A stretch of DNA of 64,000 nucleotides from Photobacterium ganghwense (GCF_003025595.1 NZ_PYMI01000003.1:310001-374000); one strand, 5' to 3'. Shown: positions 37,568 to 49,376, counted from the stretch's first letter. The notes: generated by a model from the sequence alone, not told the origin. Numbers and translations are program-made.

Positions 37568-38044
37568 CTAAATCAGGCTGACTTCCCCTTTTTCCAGTGC
37601 CTGAAGCTGGTCGATAAACCCTTTCCCGTACCGGCAGGAGCACTGCTTGCTGTGTTCGTATTTCACCCGGTGGCAGGGAATAATGATGGGTATCGGATTG
37701 ACATTTTTCGCCATGCCGACCGCCATCATGGCACACGGTTGGTTGAGGCGAGTCGCCAGTTCCTGGTAAGAGCGATGATGGTTAAAGGGGATATCGCTAA
37801 TGGCCTGCCAGACCTGGCGTTGAAAATCGGTACCCTGTGGGGCGAGGGGGAGGGTGAAGGTCTTACGTTTTCCAGAGAGATATTCGGTCAGTTGCTTGAT
37901 ATAAGGTGCCATAAAAACCGGGTGATGTTCCCAGTGACTGTCGGGAGTGAATCCGTCACTGGCAAGGATCAACTGTCGGAGCCCCTGTTCGTCAGCCAGC
38001 AGGTATATCTTACCCAGTACCGAGTTGATAGAGTCGTAATACAT
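37568..38044 (-). CDS. Ogt-like methylated-DNA-protein cysteine methyltransferase homologue with altered active site
   Basis: A 158-residue protein of the O6-alkylguanine transferase family. The alkyl-acceptor motif PCHRV has Cys124. The arginine finger that flips the damaged base (human Arg128, 17 residues before the Cys) is Met107 here (AMMAVGMAKNVNP), and the usual post-motif GY..GG segment is replaced by CSCRYGKG. The C-terminal helix ends early. It may be a diverged but working Ogt, a damage-binding protein or a specialised variant. The ATG at 38044 has GAAG upstream; a start at 38095 would add 17 residues. Terminators flank neither side clearly. Confidence 0.8.
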   Translation of the reverse strand: MYYDSINSVLGKIYLLADEQGLRQLILASDGFTPDSHWEHHPVFMAPYIKQLTEYLSGKRKTFTLPLAPQGTDFQRQVWQAISDIPFNHHRSYQELATRLNQPCAMMAVGMAKNVNPIPIIIPCHRVKYEHSKQCSCRYGKGFIDQLQALEKGEVSLI

Positions 38045-38196
38045 AGTCTTCACTGTGTTAGTTGGCGTCGCTGCGGGCGCTGATTTGACAAGCATAGTTG
38101 ATACAAAAGACCAAATCTTTGTCCTGCCATAAGTTTATAGTCAATGTTGTGCCCCTGTGCTAACGTTTCAGCTATCTGAGATAGCCATAGGATGAA

Positions 38197-38805
38197 GTGC
38201 TGTTGTTACATTCAATTATCAGTCGGGCGACGACGATCGAAATCAGTGATGACCAAGGTGGCAACGATGGCAAAGTGCGCCTGATCACCACCAAGGATTT
38301 GTCCGCGATTACCCGCTATTACCAGCGCAATCGCCAGTACCTGCAGCCTTGGGAACCTGTACGTGAAGAGGCCTTCTTCACTGAGTCCGGCTGGCAGCGC
38401 CGCCTGGAACAACTGGTGCAGTTGCAAAAGCATAAAATGGCTTTCTACTTCGTGATTCAGATGCATGACAGTGATGAAATTTGTGGGGTGGTGAACTACA
38501 GCAACGTAGTCAGATATCCGTTTTTCGCCTGCCATGTCGGCTACTCACTCGATGAAGGGTATCAGGGACGTGGAATCATGCCCCGTGCATTAGCGGCCAC
38601 TAATCAGTGGATGTTCGATGATCAGGATATGCACCGTATTATTGCAGCCTATATGCCGCGCAATGGCCGAAGCGCCGCGGTTCTGAAGAAGTGTGGCTTT
38701 ACCATTGAAGGTGAAGCACGCGATTATCTGATGATTAATGGGCAGTGGGAAGATCATATCCTGACGGCAAAAATCAACGATGCCTGGATTGCTCCGCTGA
38801 GTTAA
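38197..38805 (+). CDS. RimJ-like ribosomal-protein alanine N-acetyltransferase
   Basis: A GNAT protein of about 200 residues resembling RimJ, which acetylates the N-terminus of ribosomal protein S5. The acetyl-CoA loop EGYQGRGIM, followed by AAYMPRNGRSAAVLKKCGF, is diagnostic of the RimJ/RimL group. The GTG at 38197 has AGGAT close upstream (four bases), which is tight; an ATG at 38192 is out of frame, and a later start (for example the TTG at 38203) cannot be excluded. It converges on cydC across a bidirectional terminator. Confidence 0.85.
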   Translation: MLLLHSIISRATTIEISDDQGGNDGKVRLITTKDLSAITRYYQRNRQYLQPWEPVREEAFFTESGWQRRLEQLVQLQKHKMAFYFVIQMHDSDEICGVVNYSNVVRYPFFACHVGYSLDEGYQGRGIMPRALAATNQWMFDDQDMHRIIAAYMPRNGRSAAVLKKCGFTIEGEARDYLMINGQWEDHILTAKINDAWIAPLS

Positions 38806-38828
38806 AGCATGAGCTAGAGAAAAACACA

Positions 38829-38863
38829 AAAAAAAGCGAGAGTATTTACTCTCGCTTTTTTTG
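38829..38863. terminator. Bidirectional terminator between the RimJ-like gene and cydC
   Basis: Perfect 14-bp stem AAAAAGCGAGAGTA/TACTCTCGCTTTTT with a 2-base loop; A-runs and T-runs on both sides allow it to work in either direction. Confidence 0.94.
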
Positions 38864-38885
38864 GAGGGTTACCTAGCAGCGGCGT

Positions 38886-40607
38886 TTAAATACGTTGCCA
38901 CAATTCGGCATACCGACCGTGTTGAGCCAGTAATTCACGGTGGCGGCCCTGTTCGATAAACTGACCTTCATCCATCAGACAGATGTGATCCATCTGCTCA
39001 AGACCGACCAAGCGGTGCGTAATGAACAGTACCGTCTTGTCTTTTGCATGCTCCAGCAGCAACGACATGATCTGTTGTTCAGTACGGCGATCCAGTCCTT
39101 CTGTTGGTTCATCCATCAGCAGAATCGGGGCATCGTGCAGCAGCGCGCGGGCGATACCGATACGGCGGCGTTCACCACCGGAAATCTGACGGCCACCTTC
39201 ACCTAACCAGGTATCCAGCCCTTTACCTTTCAGCAGTGCACTCAGGCCGACTTTTTCCAGCACGTCACAGAATTCTTCATCGGTGCCTGATGGCTTGGCC
39301 AGAATCAGGTTTTCGCGCAATGAGCCATTGAACACGTCCACACGCTGGCTGACAACGGTGATGGCGCAGCGCAAAGCGGCTTCCTGCCATTGCGGCAGCG
39401 GCACACCATCCAGTGTGATCTGTCCCTGTTGCGGATCCCAGTTCCGGGTCAGCAGTTGAAGCAGGGTCGATTTACCGCATCCGGTACGTCCCAGAAGCGC
39501 GACTTTCTCACCCGCCTGAATCGTCAGGCTGATGCCTTTAAGCACAGGCTCATCACTGCCGTAATAGGTGTAAGCGATGTCATCAATGGTAATTGTGCCC
39601 TGAACGTTCGCGCTGTGCCCGTTCGGGTCAAACGGTGTATCCGGGGTTGTTTGAATGATCTCATTCAGACGACGTGCAGAAGTCAGGGTTTGTCCCAGAT
39701 ACTGGAACGCGCCAGCAACCGGCATCATAAGCTCAAAACTGGCCATGGTTGCAAAGGCTATCATGGCAACGAATGGATCCGGTGCCTGACCATGCACGCC
39801 ATCTGCCGCCAGCCAGGTGATCAGTACCAGTGTCCAGCCTGTGGCAGCCATCAGTATGGCGTTGGCCATACCCGTCAGGTTAGCCATGCGGCGCTGTGCG
39901 GCCAGCAGACTTTCCTGCTCGTCCAGAGCTTCACGGTAGTAACGTTCTTCGGCATTGAACAGCAGCAGTTCAGCATGGCCCTGAATCCAGTCCAGCAGGC
40001 GTATGCGGTAGTTGGCTTTTGCCAGCGTCAGAGATTGGCCGTGGGTCTTACCCAGACGGTAGAAAATTACCGGCAGGCTTAACATCAGGGTCAGCAGAAT
40101 GGCACCCAGTGTTAGGCCAATCGTGAGATCGAACCAGGCCAGAAAGCCGGTAATCGCCAGCAGGCCGATAACCCCGATGATTAACGGGCTGACCAGACGC
40201 AGATACACATGGTCCATGGCATCTACATCTGCTACCAGACGGTTGAGCAGATCGGCATCACGCAGATTTGCCTGCCTACCCGGAATCAGCGGGGTTAGCT
40301 TGCGAAAGAAGAACAGGCGTAGATCAGCCAGCAGCTTGAAGGTTGCGTTATGGCTGACCACACGCTCGCCCCAGCGCCCCGCCGTTCGGGCCATTGAGAA
40401 ACCGCGAACGCCGGCCCCCGGCAACATGTAGTTGAACGTCTCACGGGCAATGGTCAATCCGGCGACCGCTGAGGCGGCGATAAACCAGCCGGACAGCGTC
40501 AGCAGGCTGATGGCCGACAGCAGCGTCGCCAGACCCAGCAGCATCCCCAGAGTCAGACCGAACCAGTGTTTACGGTAGAGTTTCAGGTAAGGGATTAATT
40601 CACGCAT
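38886..40607 (-). CDS. cydC: Cysteine/glutathione ABC exporter subunit CydC
   Basis: A 573-residue half-transporter: six membrane helices (about 15-320) then an ATPase with Walker A GRTGCGKST, signature ISGGERRRIGIARA and Walker B ILLMDEPTEGLD. With CydD it exports cysteine and glutathione to the periplasm, needed to assemble cytochrome bd. The ATG at 40607 has GAGGGA upstream and gives the E. coli length; it overlaps the cydD end by eight bases. Confidence 0.96.
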   Translation of the reverse strand: MRELIPYLKLYRKHWFGLTLGMLLGLATLLSAISLLTLSGWFIAASAVAGLTIARETFNYMLPGAGVRGFSMARTAGRWGERVVSHNATFKLLADLRLFFFRKLTPLIPGRQANLRDADLLNRLVADVDAMDHVYLRLVSPLIIGVIGLLAITGFLAWFDLTIGLTLGAILLTLMLSLPVIFYRLGKTHGQSLTLAKANYRIRLLDWIQGHAELLLFNAEERYYREALDEQESLLAAQRRMANLTGMANAILMAATGWTLVLITWLAADGVHGQAPDPFVAMIAFATMASFELMMPVAGAFQYLGQTLTSARRLNEIIQTTPDTPFDPNGHSANVQGTITIDDIAYTYYGSDEPVLKGISLTIQAGEKVALLGRTGCGKSTLLQLLTRNWDPQQGQITLDGVPLPQWQEAALRCAITVVSQRVDVFNGSLRENLILAKPSGTDEEFCDVLEKVGLSALLKGKGLDTWLGEGGRQISGGERRRIGIARALLHDAPILLMDEPTEGLDRRTEQQIMSLLLEHAKDKTVLFITHRLVGLEQMDHICLMDEGQFIEQGRHRELLAQHGRYAELWQRI

Positions 40608-42372
40608 CGAGATCCCTCTTATCGGTGTGAGACAGCATATCGGCCAACAGCCCGTGCTGGCGAATATCATCAAAATGACCGTTTTGTACCAACTGGCCGT
40701 TTTCCATCACCATTACCCGGTCCATGGCTGCGAGTTGATCCAATCGGTGGCTGACCATCAGCGTGGTTTGGCCATCAGTGGCTTGTTTCAGACTTTCCAG
40801 TACCAGATGCTCACTGTTGGCATCCAGACTGGCTGTCGGTTCGTCCAGCAGCCAGAAAGCACCGCTTTGCAACATGGCTCGGGCAACGGCAATACGCTGC
40901 GCCTGACCGACCGACAGACCGCTGGAGCGATCACCAACCGGATGCTGGTAACCATGCTCAAGACGCTGGATAAACTCGTCAGCATAAGCCTGTCTAGCCA
41001 CTTGCTGAATGTGTTCATCCGTCGCCAGCGGGTTGCCCAGTGTGATGTTGTCGCGCACCGTACCGTGCAGTAGCAGAGGGTTTTGACCGACCCAGCTGAT
41101 GGCCTGACGCCACTGGCTGTGATCCAGTTCGCTCAGTTCACTGCCGTTGACCTTCAGGCTGCCGCGATAGGGCAGAAAGCCCAGAAGGGCATTGAGCAGG
41201 CTGGTTTTACCGGCACCGCTTGGTCCCACCAGCGCCACTTGTTCATGCGCCTGAATGGCGAAGCTTAGTGGACCCGCTAGCACTTGCCCCTGAGGGCTGA
41301 GCACTTCCAGGTTTTCCGCTTCGATCCGGATGGTTTCCGGTGAGTCCAGGTTTGTATCCCCCTGGCTCATGCCATCGGCTTCGGTGTTAAGGAATTCCAC
41401 CAGTGATTCCGCCGCACCAATGGCCTGGGCTTTGGCGTGGTAGAAGGTGCCCAAATCACGCAGCGGCTGATAGAACTCCGGTGCCAGCACCAGAATAAAC
41501 AAGCCGGTAAACAGCGTAATGGGTACACCGTAATGGCCGAAATTCAGCTCACCGATAAAGGCAAAGCCAAAGTAAACAGCCACAATCGCGACGGAAATGG
41601 CAGAGAAAAACTCCAGCACGGCAGAAGACAGGAAAGCCATCCGCAGTACTTCCATGGTGCGCTTGCGCAGCACATGGGAAGCCGCGTGCAGGTTTTCTGC
41701 CTCGGCTTCAGCCCGGTTGAACAAGCGTAATGTCTGCAATCCCTGAAGGCGGTCATAAAAATGGCCGGACAGACGCTGCAGCGCTTTGAAGTTGCGCCGG
41801 TTTGCATCTGCGGCACCCAGTCCCACCAGCGCCATAAAAATCGGAACCAGTGGGGCAGTAATCAGGAAAATCAGGCCAGCCGCCCAGTTCAGCGGGAATA
41901 CTGCCACCAGAATGACCAGTGGTACCAGAACGGCTATCGACATCTGAGGGATATAGCGGGCGAAGAAATCCTGCATCTCTTCAATCTGTTCCAGTACCAG
42001 ACTGGCCCAGACACCGGCCGGTTTACCTTTGATGTATGCTGGCCCCAACGCCTGAAGACGTTGCAGGATCAGTTCACGAATATGAAGACGGACTTGTTCG
42101 CCACAGCGGTATCCGGCCACTTCCCGGCCCCAGCTGCAAAAGGCACGCAGGCCGACAATCACAAAAAGGCTGACAAAGCTGCTGACAAGTTGATATTTGT
42201 CTGTGTGCTCGATAATGAGCTGATGCAGGATATGTGCAAGCAGTGCCGCTTGGCCAACGAGTAGCAACCCCGACAGAAAACCAAGGCCGACACTGAGCAT
42301 GAGCCAGTGTTTGGCCAGTTTGCTCTGTGATTTCAACCATTTGGTTAAATCGCGTTGTAGTTGTTTATCCAT
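40600..42372 (-). CDS. cydD: Cysteine/glutathione ABC exporter subunit CydD
   Basis: A 590-residue half-transporter with six membrane helices and an ATPase with Walker A GPSGAGKTSLLNALL, signature LSVGQAQRIAVARA and Walker B FWLLDEPTASLD. It pairs with CydC. A terminator lies between trxB and cydD, so cydDC has its own promoter or relies on read-through. The Shine-Dalgarno (AAGA) is weak. Confidence 0.96.
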   Translation of the reverse strand: MDKQLQRDLTKWLKSQSKLAKHWLMLSVGLGFLSGLLLVGQAALLAHILHQLIIEHTDKYQLVSSFVSLFVIVGLRAFCSWGREVAGYRCGEQVRLHIRELILQRLQALGPAYIKGKPAGVWASLVLEQIEEMQDFFARYIPQMSIAVLVPLVILVAVFPLNWAAGLIFLITAPLVPIFMALVGLGAADANRRNFKALQRLSGHFYDRLQGLQTLRLFNRAEAEAENLHAASHVLRKRTMEVLRMAFLSSAVLEFFSAISVAIVAVYFGFAFIGELNFGHYGVPITLFTGLFILVLAPEFYQPLRDLGTFYHAKAQAIGAAESLVEFLNTEADGMSQGDTNLDSPETIRIEAENLEVLSPQGQVLAGPLSFAIQAHEQVALVGPSGAGKTSLLNALLGFLPYRGSLKVNGSELSELDHSQWRQAISWVGQNPLLLHGTVRDNITLGNPLATDEHIQQVARQAYADEFIQRLEHGYQHPVGDRSSGLSVGQAQRIAVARAMLQSGAFWLLDEPTASLDANSEHLVLESLKQATDGQTTLMVSHRLDQLAAMDRVMVMENGQLVQNGHFDDIRQHGLLADMLSHTDKRDLDA

Positions 42373-42415
42373 AAGAAAATCTTGCGCCGCATAAGCTGCC
42401 GGCTAAAGGTGAAGG

Positions 42416-42445
42416 CGAAAAACGGCCACTCGGGAGGAGTGGCCG
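42416..42445 (-). terminator. Rho-independent terminator of trxB
   Basis: On the - strand, CGGCCACTC-CTCCC-GAGTGGCCG is a perfect 9-bp stem followed by TTTTT. It sits between the trxB stop and the cydD start. Confidence 0.9.
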
Positions 42446-42453
42446 GATAAAGA

Positions 42454-43479
<1,026 letters not shown>

Positions 43480-43529
43480 CTAATGAAAGGGGGATTTCTG
43501 AAGGCTAAATGTGGGGAGGGGAGAAGTGG

Positions 43530-43560
43530 CTTCCTGCCTGTGGTTCCGTCCGGCAGGAAG
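43530..43560 (-). terminator. Hairpin downstream of ald
   Basis: CTTCCTGCC/GGCAGGAAG is a perfect 9-bp stem with a 13-nt loop in the ald-trxB gap. It lacks a T-run on the - strand, so its action as a terminator is uncertain. Confidence 0.4.
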
Positions 43561-43641
43561 TGAATTTTCATATATTAAATATTTATAAGTAATTCTTTGT
43601 GATTATAAAAGAGCGGTAACGTCGTCGTTAATCCTTGCTGG

Positions 43642-44763
43642 TTAATGCATGCTGATAGCCACGGTTGGATCGGTATAGTGCAGGTTAAAGGCATCAGCAA
43701 CTTCCTTGCAGGTGATTTTGCCGTACATCACATTCATGCCCGCAAGGAATCCGGGATCGTCGAGCAGGGCTTTTTTATATCCTTTATTAGCCAGATTAAT
43801 GACATAGGGTAGGGTGGCATTATTCAGGGCAAAAGCAGAAGTACGGGCCACCGCGCCGGGCATGTTGGCAACACAGTAGTGAACAACGTCATCCACTATA
43901 TAAGTGGGTTCGGTATGCGTGGTCGGGTGTGATGTTTCAAAGCAACCACCCTGATCAATGGCGACATCAACCAGAGCCGAGCCGGGTTTCATGCGCTTCA
44001 CATGCTCGGCAGAGATCAGCTTGGGAGCTGCGGCCCCCGGAATGAGCACTGCTCCGATGATCAGGTCTGCCTCAGGGACGAGCTTGTCAATCGCTTCATT
44101 CGTTGAGTAGAGTAGGGTGACTTTGCCCTGAAATTCCTGATCCAGAGCCCGAAGGGTTTCCAGGTTACGATCCAGCAGCGTAATGTTTGCCCGCATTCCC
44201 ATCGCAATTCGGGCGGCATTTGAGCCGACGACGCCACCACCCAGAATCACAATGTTTGCCGGTTCGACGCCCGGTACACCACTGAGCAGCAAGCCTCTGC
44301 CACCGTGAGAATTCTCTAGGGTTTGGGCGCCAGCCTGGATAGACATTCTGCCGGCAACTTCTGACATGGGGGCGAGAAGCGGTAATTTGCCTGAGGAATC
44401 AGTGACGGTTTCGTAAGCAATACAGATAGCTTTGCTGTTAATGAGGTCTTTTGTTTGTGGAAAATCCGGTGCAAGATGGAGATAGGTGAATAAAATTTGT
44501 CCCTCGCGGAGCAGAGATCTTTCTCCGGCCTGGGGTTCTTTTACTTTGACAATCATCTCTGATCTGGTAAAAACTTCTTTGGCGTCAGAAATAATTTCAG
44601 CGCCGGCTTTTACATAATCAGCATCAGATAAACCGATGCCAGCCCCAGCTTGGGTTTCAATCAGGACGTGATGACCCAGCGAGGTAAGCTCGCGAACACT
44701 GCTCGTGACTAATCCCACACGGTATTCGTGATCTTTGATTTCTTTAGGGACGCCAATGATCAT
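43642..44763 (-). CDS. ald: Alanine dehydrogenase
   Basis: A 373-residue NAD-dependent L-alanine dehydrogenase that interconverts alanine and pyruvate plus ammonia. KEIKDHEYRVGL at the start and LFTYLHLAP near residue 95 form the substrate site; NIVILGGGVVGSNAARIAMG is the Rossmann motif. A very strong Shine-Dalgarno (GGGAGGTGA) precedes the ATG. It sits between trxB and lrp, which are neighbours in E. coli, and is divergent from lrp; Lrp-family proteins control ald genes in several bacteria, so regulation by the adjacent Lrp is likely. Confidence 0.97.
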   Translation of the reverse strand: MIIGVPKEIKDHEYRVGLVTSSVRELTSLGHHVLIETQAGAGIGLSDADYVKAGAEIISDAKEVFTRSEMIVKVKEPQAGERSLLREGQILFTYLHLAPDFPQTKDLINSKAICIAYETVTDSSGKLPLLAPMSEVAGRMSIQAGAQTLENSHGGRGLLLSGVPGVEPANIVILGGGVVGSNAARIAMGMRANITLLDRNLETLRALDQEFQGKVTLLYSTNEAIDKLVPEADLIIGAVLIPGAAAPKLISAEHVKRMKPGSALVDVAIDQGGCFETSHPTTHTEPTYIVDDVVHYCVANMPGAVARTSAFALNNATLPYVINLANKGYKKALLDDPGFLAGMNVMYGKITCKEVADAFNLHYTDPTVAISMH

Positions 44764-44919
44764 GCTTCACCTCCCTTGGCATCTGGAATGATTGGCTACT
44801 GATGAGGTTGTAAATGCAGATCTAATGGCAGTATAGTTTGACTGTCAGAGTATTTGATTCTAAATAATAGAAAGATGTAGTATATTTTTTTGCAAGGAAG
44901 TAAGAAGGTGGAATAAAAA

Positions 44920-45414
44920 ATGGTAGATACCAAAAAGAAACCATCCAAGGAATTGGATCGCATTGACCGTAACATTCTGAATGAACTTCAAAAAGACGGT
45001 CGTATTTCAAACGTTGAGCTGTCTAAGCGTGTAGGCCTTTCTCCAACACCGTGTCTGGAGCGTGTGCGTCGGCTGGAACGTCAGGGATACATCAGCGGAT
45101 ATACTGCATTATTGAATCCACAATATCTGGATGCCTCACTGCTGGTTTTCGTTGAAATTACCCTGAACCGTGGTGCGCCGGACGTGTTTGAGCAATTCAA
45201 TAAGTCAGTACAGGAACTGGAAGACATTCAGGAATGTCACCTGGTTTCCGGTGACTTCGATTACCTGCTTAAAACACGTGTATCGGATATGTCCGCATAC
45301 CGTAAGCTACTTGGCGAGACCCTACTTCGCCTGCCAGGCGTTAACGACACCCGTACCTACGTGGTTATGGAAGAAGTTAAGCAGACCAACAACCTGGTTA
45401 TTAAAACACGCTAA
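44920..45414 (+). CDS. lrp: Leucine-responsive regulatory protein
   Basis: A 164-residue Lrp, the same length as in E. coli and very similar throughout. The N-terminal helix-turn-helix (ILNELQKDGRISNVELSKRV) and the C-terminal RAM/ACT-like effector domain are intact. It is a global regulator of amino-acid metabolism and feast-famine responses. GGTGGAAT lies before the ATG; the 156-bp ald-lrp gap is AT-rich and could hold Lrp sites for both genes. A hairpin terminator follows. Confidence 0.97.
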   Translation: MVDTKKKPSKELDRIDRNILNELQKDGRISNVELSKRVGLSPTPCLERVRRLERQGYISGYTALLNPQYLDASLLVFVEITLNRGAPDVFEQFNKSVQELEDIQECHLVSGDFDYLLKTRVSDMSAYRKLLGETLLRLPGVNDTRTYVVMEEVKQTNNLVIKTR

Positions 45415-45440
45415 TTTACCAGCGTTTTGAAGTACAGGAT

Positions 45441-45475
45441 AAATCAAGCGGCCGCTGCAGAGCCGCTTGATTTGT
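45441..45475 (+). terminator. Terminator of lrp
   Basis: Perfect 12-bp stem AAATCAAGCGGC/GCCGCTTGATTT with a 9-nt loop, followed by GTATCTG; the T-run is short. Confidence 0.75.
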
Positions 45476-45724
45476 ATCTGGCGCTGGGATTTTCAGCACA
45501 GCCTTTGAAAAAATCACCAACTCTTTACCTTCCGCCACTCTCAAAATGGCAAAAACAGCCAGCATTTAGTATAAGATAAGGCAACAGATTCAATAGCGCC
45601 TGAACAGCCAGTGACGACTGTCAGCATAATAGGCAACCTGCTCACTTATTGAGTGTTTTTCATTGATAAGGAATGCAGGTAACGATTTTTCAGGTGCATT
45701 TTAGTGGTTACATCGGAGTGTTTT

Positions 45725-48700
45725 TTGAGGAAAGTTAAGGGCAAAAAGCAGCCTATCATTCGCCTTTCTGGGGGGCAGCGCTTACTGGAAAGCTTCTTAA
45801 TTGTTGGCATTCTGGCTGCTATTTTTATCATGATCGCCTTGCTCAGCTTTAATCCGGCAGATCCTTCCTGGTCTCAGACCGCATGGGAAGGGCCGGTTCA
45901 GAATAAAGCTGGGGCATTGGGAGCGCTGGTGGCAGATACCCTTCTGTTTACTTTGGGCTCGTTAGCGTATCCGTTACCGGCCGTGATCATTCTTACAGCC
46001 TGGGTATTGTTCCGTCGTCGTGAACAACCTCTGAAGCTGGATTACATGATTTACGGTACGCGTCTGTTGGGCCTGCTGGTACTATTCGTAGCCAGCTGCG
46101 GTCTGGCGGATTTGAACTTCGATGACATCTGGTACTTCTCGTCTGGTGGTGTGATTGGCGATGTAGTCTCCAATATGGCGCTGCCGCTGTTTAATCTGCT
46201 GGGTGCGACACTGGTACTCATGTTTGCCTGGGCTGTCGGTTTTACCCTGTTTACCGGTATTTCCTGGCTCAATATTGTCGATTTTCTGGGGGAGAATACC
46301 CTGAAATCGATGGCCGGTATGCTGAACAAGGTACGTTCGGACCGTTCTGAAACCCTGACGCCGTTTGCCGCTGATATTCCGGATGAGCACCAGACCGAAT
46401 TTGGTAAGCAGCTGATTCAGCAAATGGCCACTGAGCCGGATGCCGATGACGTCCTGCTGGCATCAAGCAGTGATGCTCAGGCTGCGAAGGCCGCAAAACA
46501 GGCTGAAGATCGGCATGTTTTCGCTCGAAAAGAGCCGCAATTTGGTGAACCGGGGCAAGCCGCAGATCCATTGTTGTCTTCCCCGGCGGCGAAAGCGGAA
46601 CACGGTGCCGGTTCTGAGCCTATGATTGTGATGCCGGAGCGACGCTTGCGTCAGCCTGTCCAGCCACAACAGCCGGGTGCAGGACAGGCAGTGGCTGCGC
46701 AAGTGCCTCAACCAGCAATGGTTCAGGGGGTGAATGCGTCGGTTGCTCAGGCTCCCCAGGCTACCGCTCCTCAGACTATGATTTCTCAGGTACATGCGCC
46801 TCAGACACATGCTGCTCAGGTGAAAGCTTCTCAGCCTCAGCAAACTCAGCCCCAGACTGGTACGCATACGTCGCCGAGCCCGGTTCAGCCGGTGTCATCT
46901 CAGCCCGTTGCTATGCAGCAGCCGCAAGCAATGCATCCGCACGGCCAGGCTGTAGCAACGCCTGAGCCGGTACGGCCATCAGAACGGCCTTCCGCTGTGC
47001 CTCAAGTGCAGCCTCAAACTGTGTCGGCCTCAACCGCACCAAGTGCAATTCAGCCAAGTACATCTCATCAAAGTGCAGCTCAACAAAGCGCGACTCAACA
47101 AAATGCGTCTCTACAAAATACGCAGCCGCAGAGTACGGCACAGCCAAATACCCCGCAGCTAAATACCTCGCATTCAGGTGTTTCGCCGTCTGGCGTCGCG
47201 ACTGCCACTTCTGTGATTGAATCCGCATCGTCGCTGCAGCCCACGCAGCAAGCGAAAGGGATGACCATCGCAGATCTGGAGCGTGAACTCGAAAGAGATG
47301 AAAACTTTACGGTGTATGTCGAAGATAGCGATGCTTTGCTGAAGGCCAGCGAAGCGGAAATGTCGGCTTCTGAACCAAGTACTGAGCCTCACCGTTACCC
47401 AGAGCCCCGTAACGAATCTTCATATTCCGAGCCTGAACTGGACCAGGAACCGTCTCAGTTGCTGTCAGAGGTATATACACCGGAAAATGAACCGGCATAT
47501 TCATCCTCGGTTCATACCCAGCCAGTTACAACAGCTACACAGTCGGTTACGGAAACATCGTTTGCAGCAGCACCGATGCCGTCGTCTGAGATCGAGATTG
47601 GTGTGCAGGACGGGATGTCTGAACTGGAACGTGCAGAGCAACATGCCAGTGTTGACAGCGATGATGATTATGATGACGACTTCGATGATGCACAAAGCGA
47701 TGCTGATCTGAGTGATGAAGAGGCTTTCCTGAAGAAAATCCGGGATGCCCAGAAAGCGCAGGCACATGCAGCCGGTCTGGATAATCCATTCCTGATGAAG
47801 CGGGAAGAGGACTTACCGGTACCGACTACGCCGATGCCAACCATCGAACTGTTGCAACCGGCAAGACAGACGGTACAGCCGGCAACAGAGGAAGAACTGA
47901 AGCAAACGGCCATGCTGGTTGAATCAAAGCTGGCGGATTACAAGATCAAGGCGAAGGTGGTCGGGGTTTACCCGGGGCCGGTTATTACCCGTTACGAGCT
48001 GGATCTGGCGCCGGGTGTGAAAGTCAGCCGTATTTCCGGTTTGGCGAAAGACCTTGCTCGGGCCTTGTCTGCCTCTGCGGTGCGGGTTGTGGAAGTGATT
48101 CCGGGCAAACCGTACGTCGGCCTTGAACTGCCGAACGTCAGCCGCGAAACGGTTTATATGTCGGAAGTGATCGCCAGTGATAACTTCCAGCACAAGAAGG
48201 GCGCACTGCCTATCGTGCTGGGCTATGACATTGCCGGTGAAGCGGTAGTGGCAGATCTGAGCAAAATGCCTCACTTGCTGGTGGCCGGTACAACCGGTTC
48301 CGGTAAATCGGTCGGGGTGAACGTGATGATTCTCAGCTTGCTCTACAAGTGTAAACCGGAAGATTGTCGTTTCATCATGATTGACCCGAAAATGCTGGAG
48401 CTGTCGATTTACGAAGGAATTCCGCATCTGCTGACCGAAGTTGTGACCGACATGAAAGACGCGGGGAACGCGCTGCGTTGGTGTGTGGGTGAAATGGAAC
48501 GTCGCTATAAGCTAATGGCCGCGTGCGGGGTGCGTAACCTGGCCGGCTTCAATGCCAAGCTGAAAGAAGCGGCTGCTGCTGGTCACCCAATTCACGACCC
48601 ACTGTGGCGACCGGGTGACAGCATGGACGAGTATCCGCCGTTGCTGGAAAAAATGCCTAGCATCGTGGTTATTGTCGATGAATTTGCTGATTTGATGATG

Positions 48701-49324
48701 GTGGTCGGCAAGAAGGTGGAAGAGCTGATTGCTCGTTTGGCTCAGAAAGCGCGTGCGGCGGGTATCCACCTGGTGCTGGCAACGCAACGTCCGTCGGTTG
48801 ACGTGATTACCGGTCTGATTAAGGCCAACATTCCAAGTCGTATGGCCTTTACGGTCTCGACCAAAACCGATTCCCGTACCATTCTGGATCAGGGCGGTGC
48901 AGAATCGCTGCTTGGAATGGGTGATATGCTTTACTTACCGGCGGGACAAAACCACCCGATTCGGGTACACGGTGCCTTTGCATCCGATGACGATGTACAC
49001 AATGTCGTGAACGACTGGAAAGCCCGAGGTAAACCGCAGTACATCGAAGGGATTCTGGATACAGATCAAGGGGCTGATGGCCTGTTGCCGGGCGAAGCGC
49101 CGGTGGCTGGAGACGATGACCTGGATCAGCTGTTTGACGAAGTGGCGCAGTTTGTTGCTGAATCTCGTCGCGGCTCAGTATCCGGGGTGCAGCGTCGATT
49201 CAAGATCGGTTACAACCGTGCGGCCCGTATTGTCGAGCAGCTGGAGGCCCATGGTATTGTCAGTGCTCCGGGGCATAACGGCAATCGCGAAGTGCTGGCA
49301 CCGCCGCCACCGCCTCGGGATTAA
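45725..49324 (+). CDS. ftsK: DNA translocase FtsK
   Basis: A protein of about 1199 residues. Four membrane helices (about 25-190) place it at the division septum. A long linker (about 260-700) is rich in Gln, Ala, Pro and Ser and is weakly repetitive. The motor domain has Walker [14 protein letters not shown] and Walker [14 protein letters not shown], and the C-terminal winged-helix gamma domain ([19 protein letters not shown]) reads KOPS and activates XerCD. I place the start at TTG 45725, six bases after GGAG; GTG 45704 is the longer alternative. The spacer from lrp is about 310 bp. Confidence 0.96.
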   Translation: MRKVKGKKQPIIRLSGGQRLLESFLIVGILAAIFIMIALLSFNPADPSWSQTAWEGPVQNKAGALGALVADTLLFTLGSLAYPLPAVIILTAWVLFRRREQPLKLDYMIYGTRLLGLLVLFVASCGLADLNFDDIWYFSSGGVIGDVVSNMALPLFNLLGATLVLMFAWAVGFTLFTGISWLNIVDFLGENTLKSMAGMLNKVRSDRSETLTPFAADIPDEHQTEFGKQLIQQMATEPDADDVLLASSSDAQAAKAAKQAEDRHVFARKEPQFGEPGQAADPLLSSPAAKAEHGAGSEPMIVMPERRLRQPVQPQQPGAGQAVAAQVPQPAMVQGVNASVAQAPQATAPQTMISQVHAPQTHAAQVKASQPQQTQPQTGTHTSPSPVQPVSSQPVAMQQPQAMHPHGQAVATPEPVRPSERPSAVPQVQPQTVSASTAPSAIQPSTSHQSAAQQSATQQNASLQNTQPQSTAQPNTPQLNTSHSGVSPSGVATATSVIESASSLQPTQQAKGMTIADLERELERDENFTVYVEDSDALLKASEAEMSASEPSTEPHRYPEPRNESSYSEPELDQEPSQLLSEVYTPENEPAYSSSVHTQPVTTATQSVTETSFAAAPMPSSEIEIGVQDGMSELERAEQHASVDSDDDYDDDFDDAQSDADLSDEEAFLKKIRDAQKAQAHAAGLDNPFLMKREEDLPVPTTPMPTIELLQPARQTVQPATEEELKQTAMLVESKLADYKIKAKVVGVYPGPVITRYELDLAPGVKVSRISGLAKDLARALSASAVRVVEVIPGKPYVGLELPNVSRETVYMSEVIASDNFQHKKGALPIVLGYDIAGEAVVADLSKMPHLLVAGTTGSGKSVGVNVMILSLLYKCKPEDCRFIMIDPKMLELSIYEGIPHLLTEVVTDMKDAGNALRWCVGEMERRYKLMAACGVRNLAGFNAKLKEAAAAGHPIHDPLWRPGDSMDEYPPLLEKMPSIVVIVDEFADLMMVVGKKVEELIARLAQKARAAGIHLVLATQRPSVDVITGLIKANIPSRMAFTVSTKTDSRTILDQGGAESLLGMGDMLYLPAGQNHPIRVHGAFASDDDVHNVVNDWKARGKPQYIEGILDTDQGADGLLPGEAPVAGDDDLDQLFDEVAQFVAESRRGSVSGVQRRFKIGYNRAARIVEQLEAHGIVSAPGHNGNREVLAPPPPPRD

Positions 49325-49376
49325 CCCATTACAAACGGCCTGCTGTATCAGCGGGCCGATAATAAGGTAAACACGA

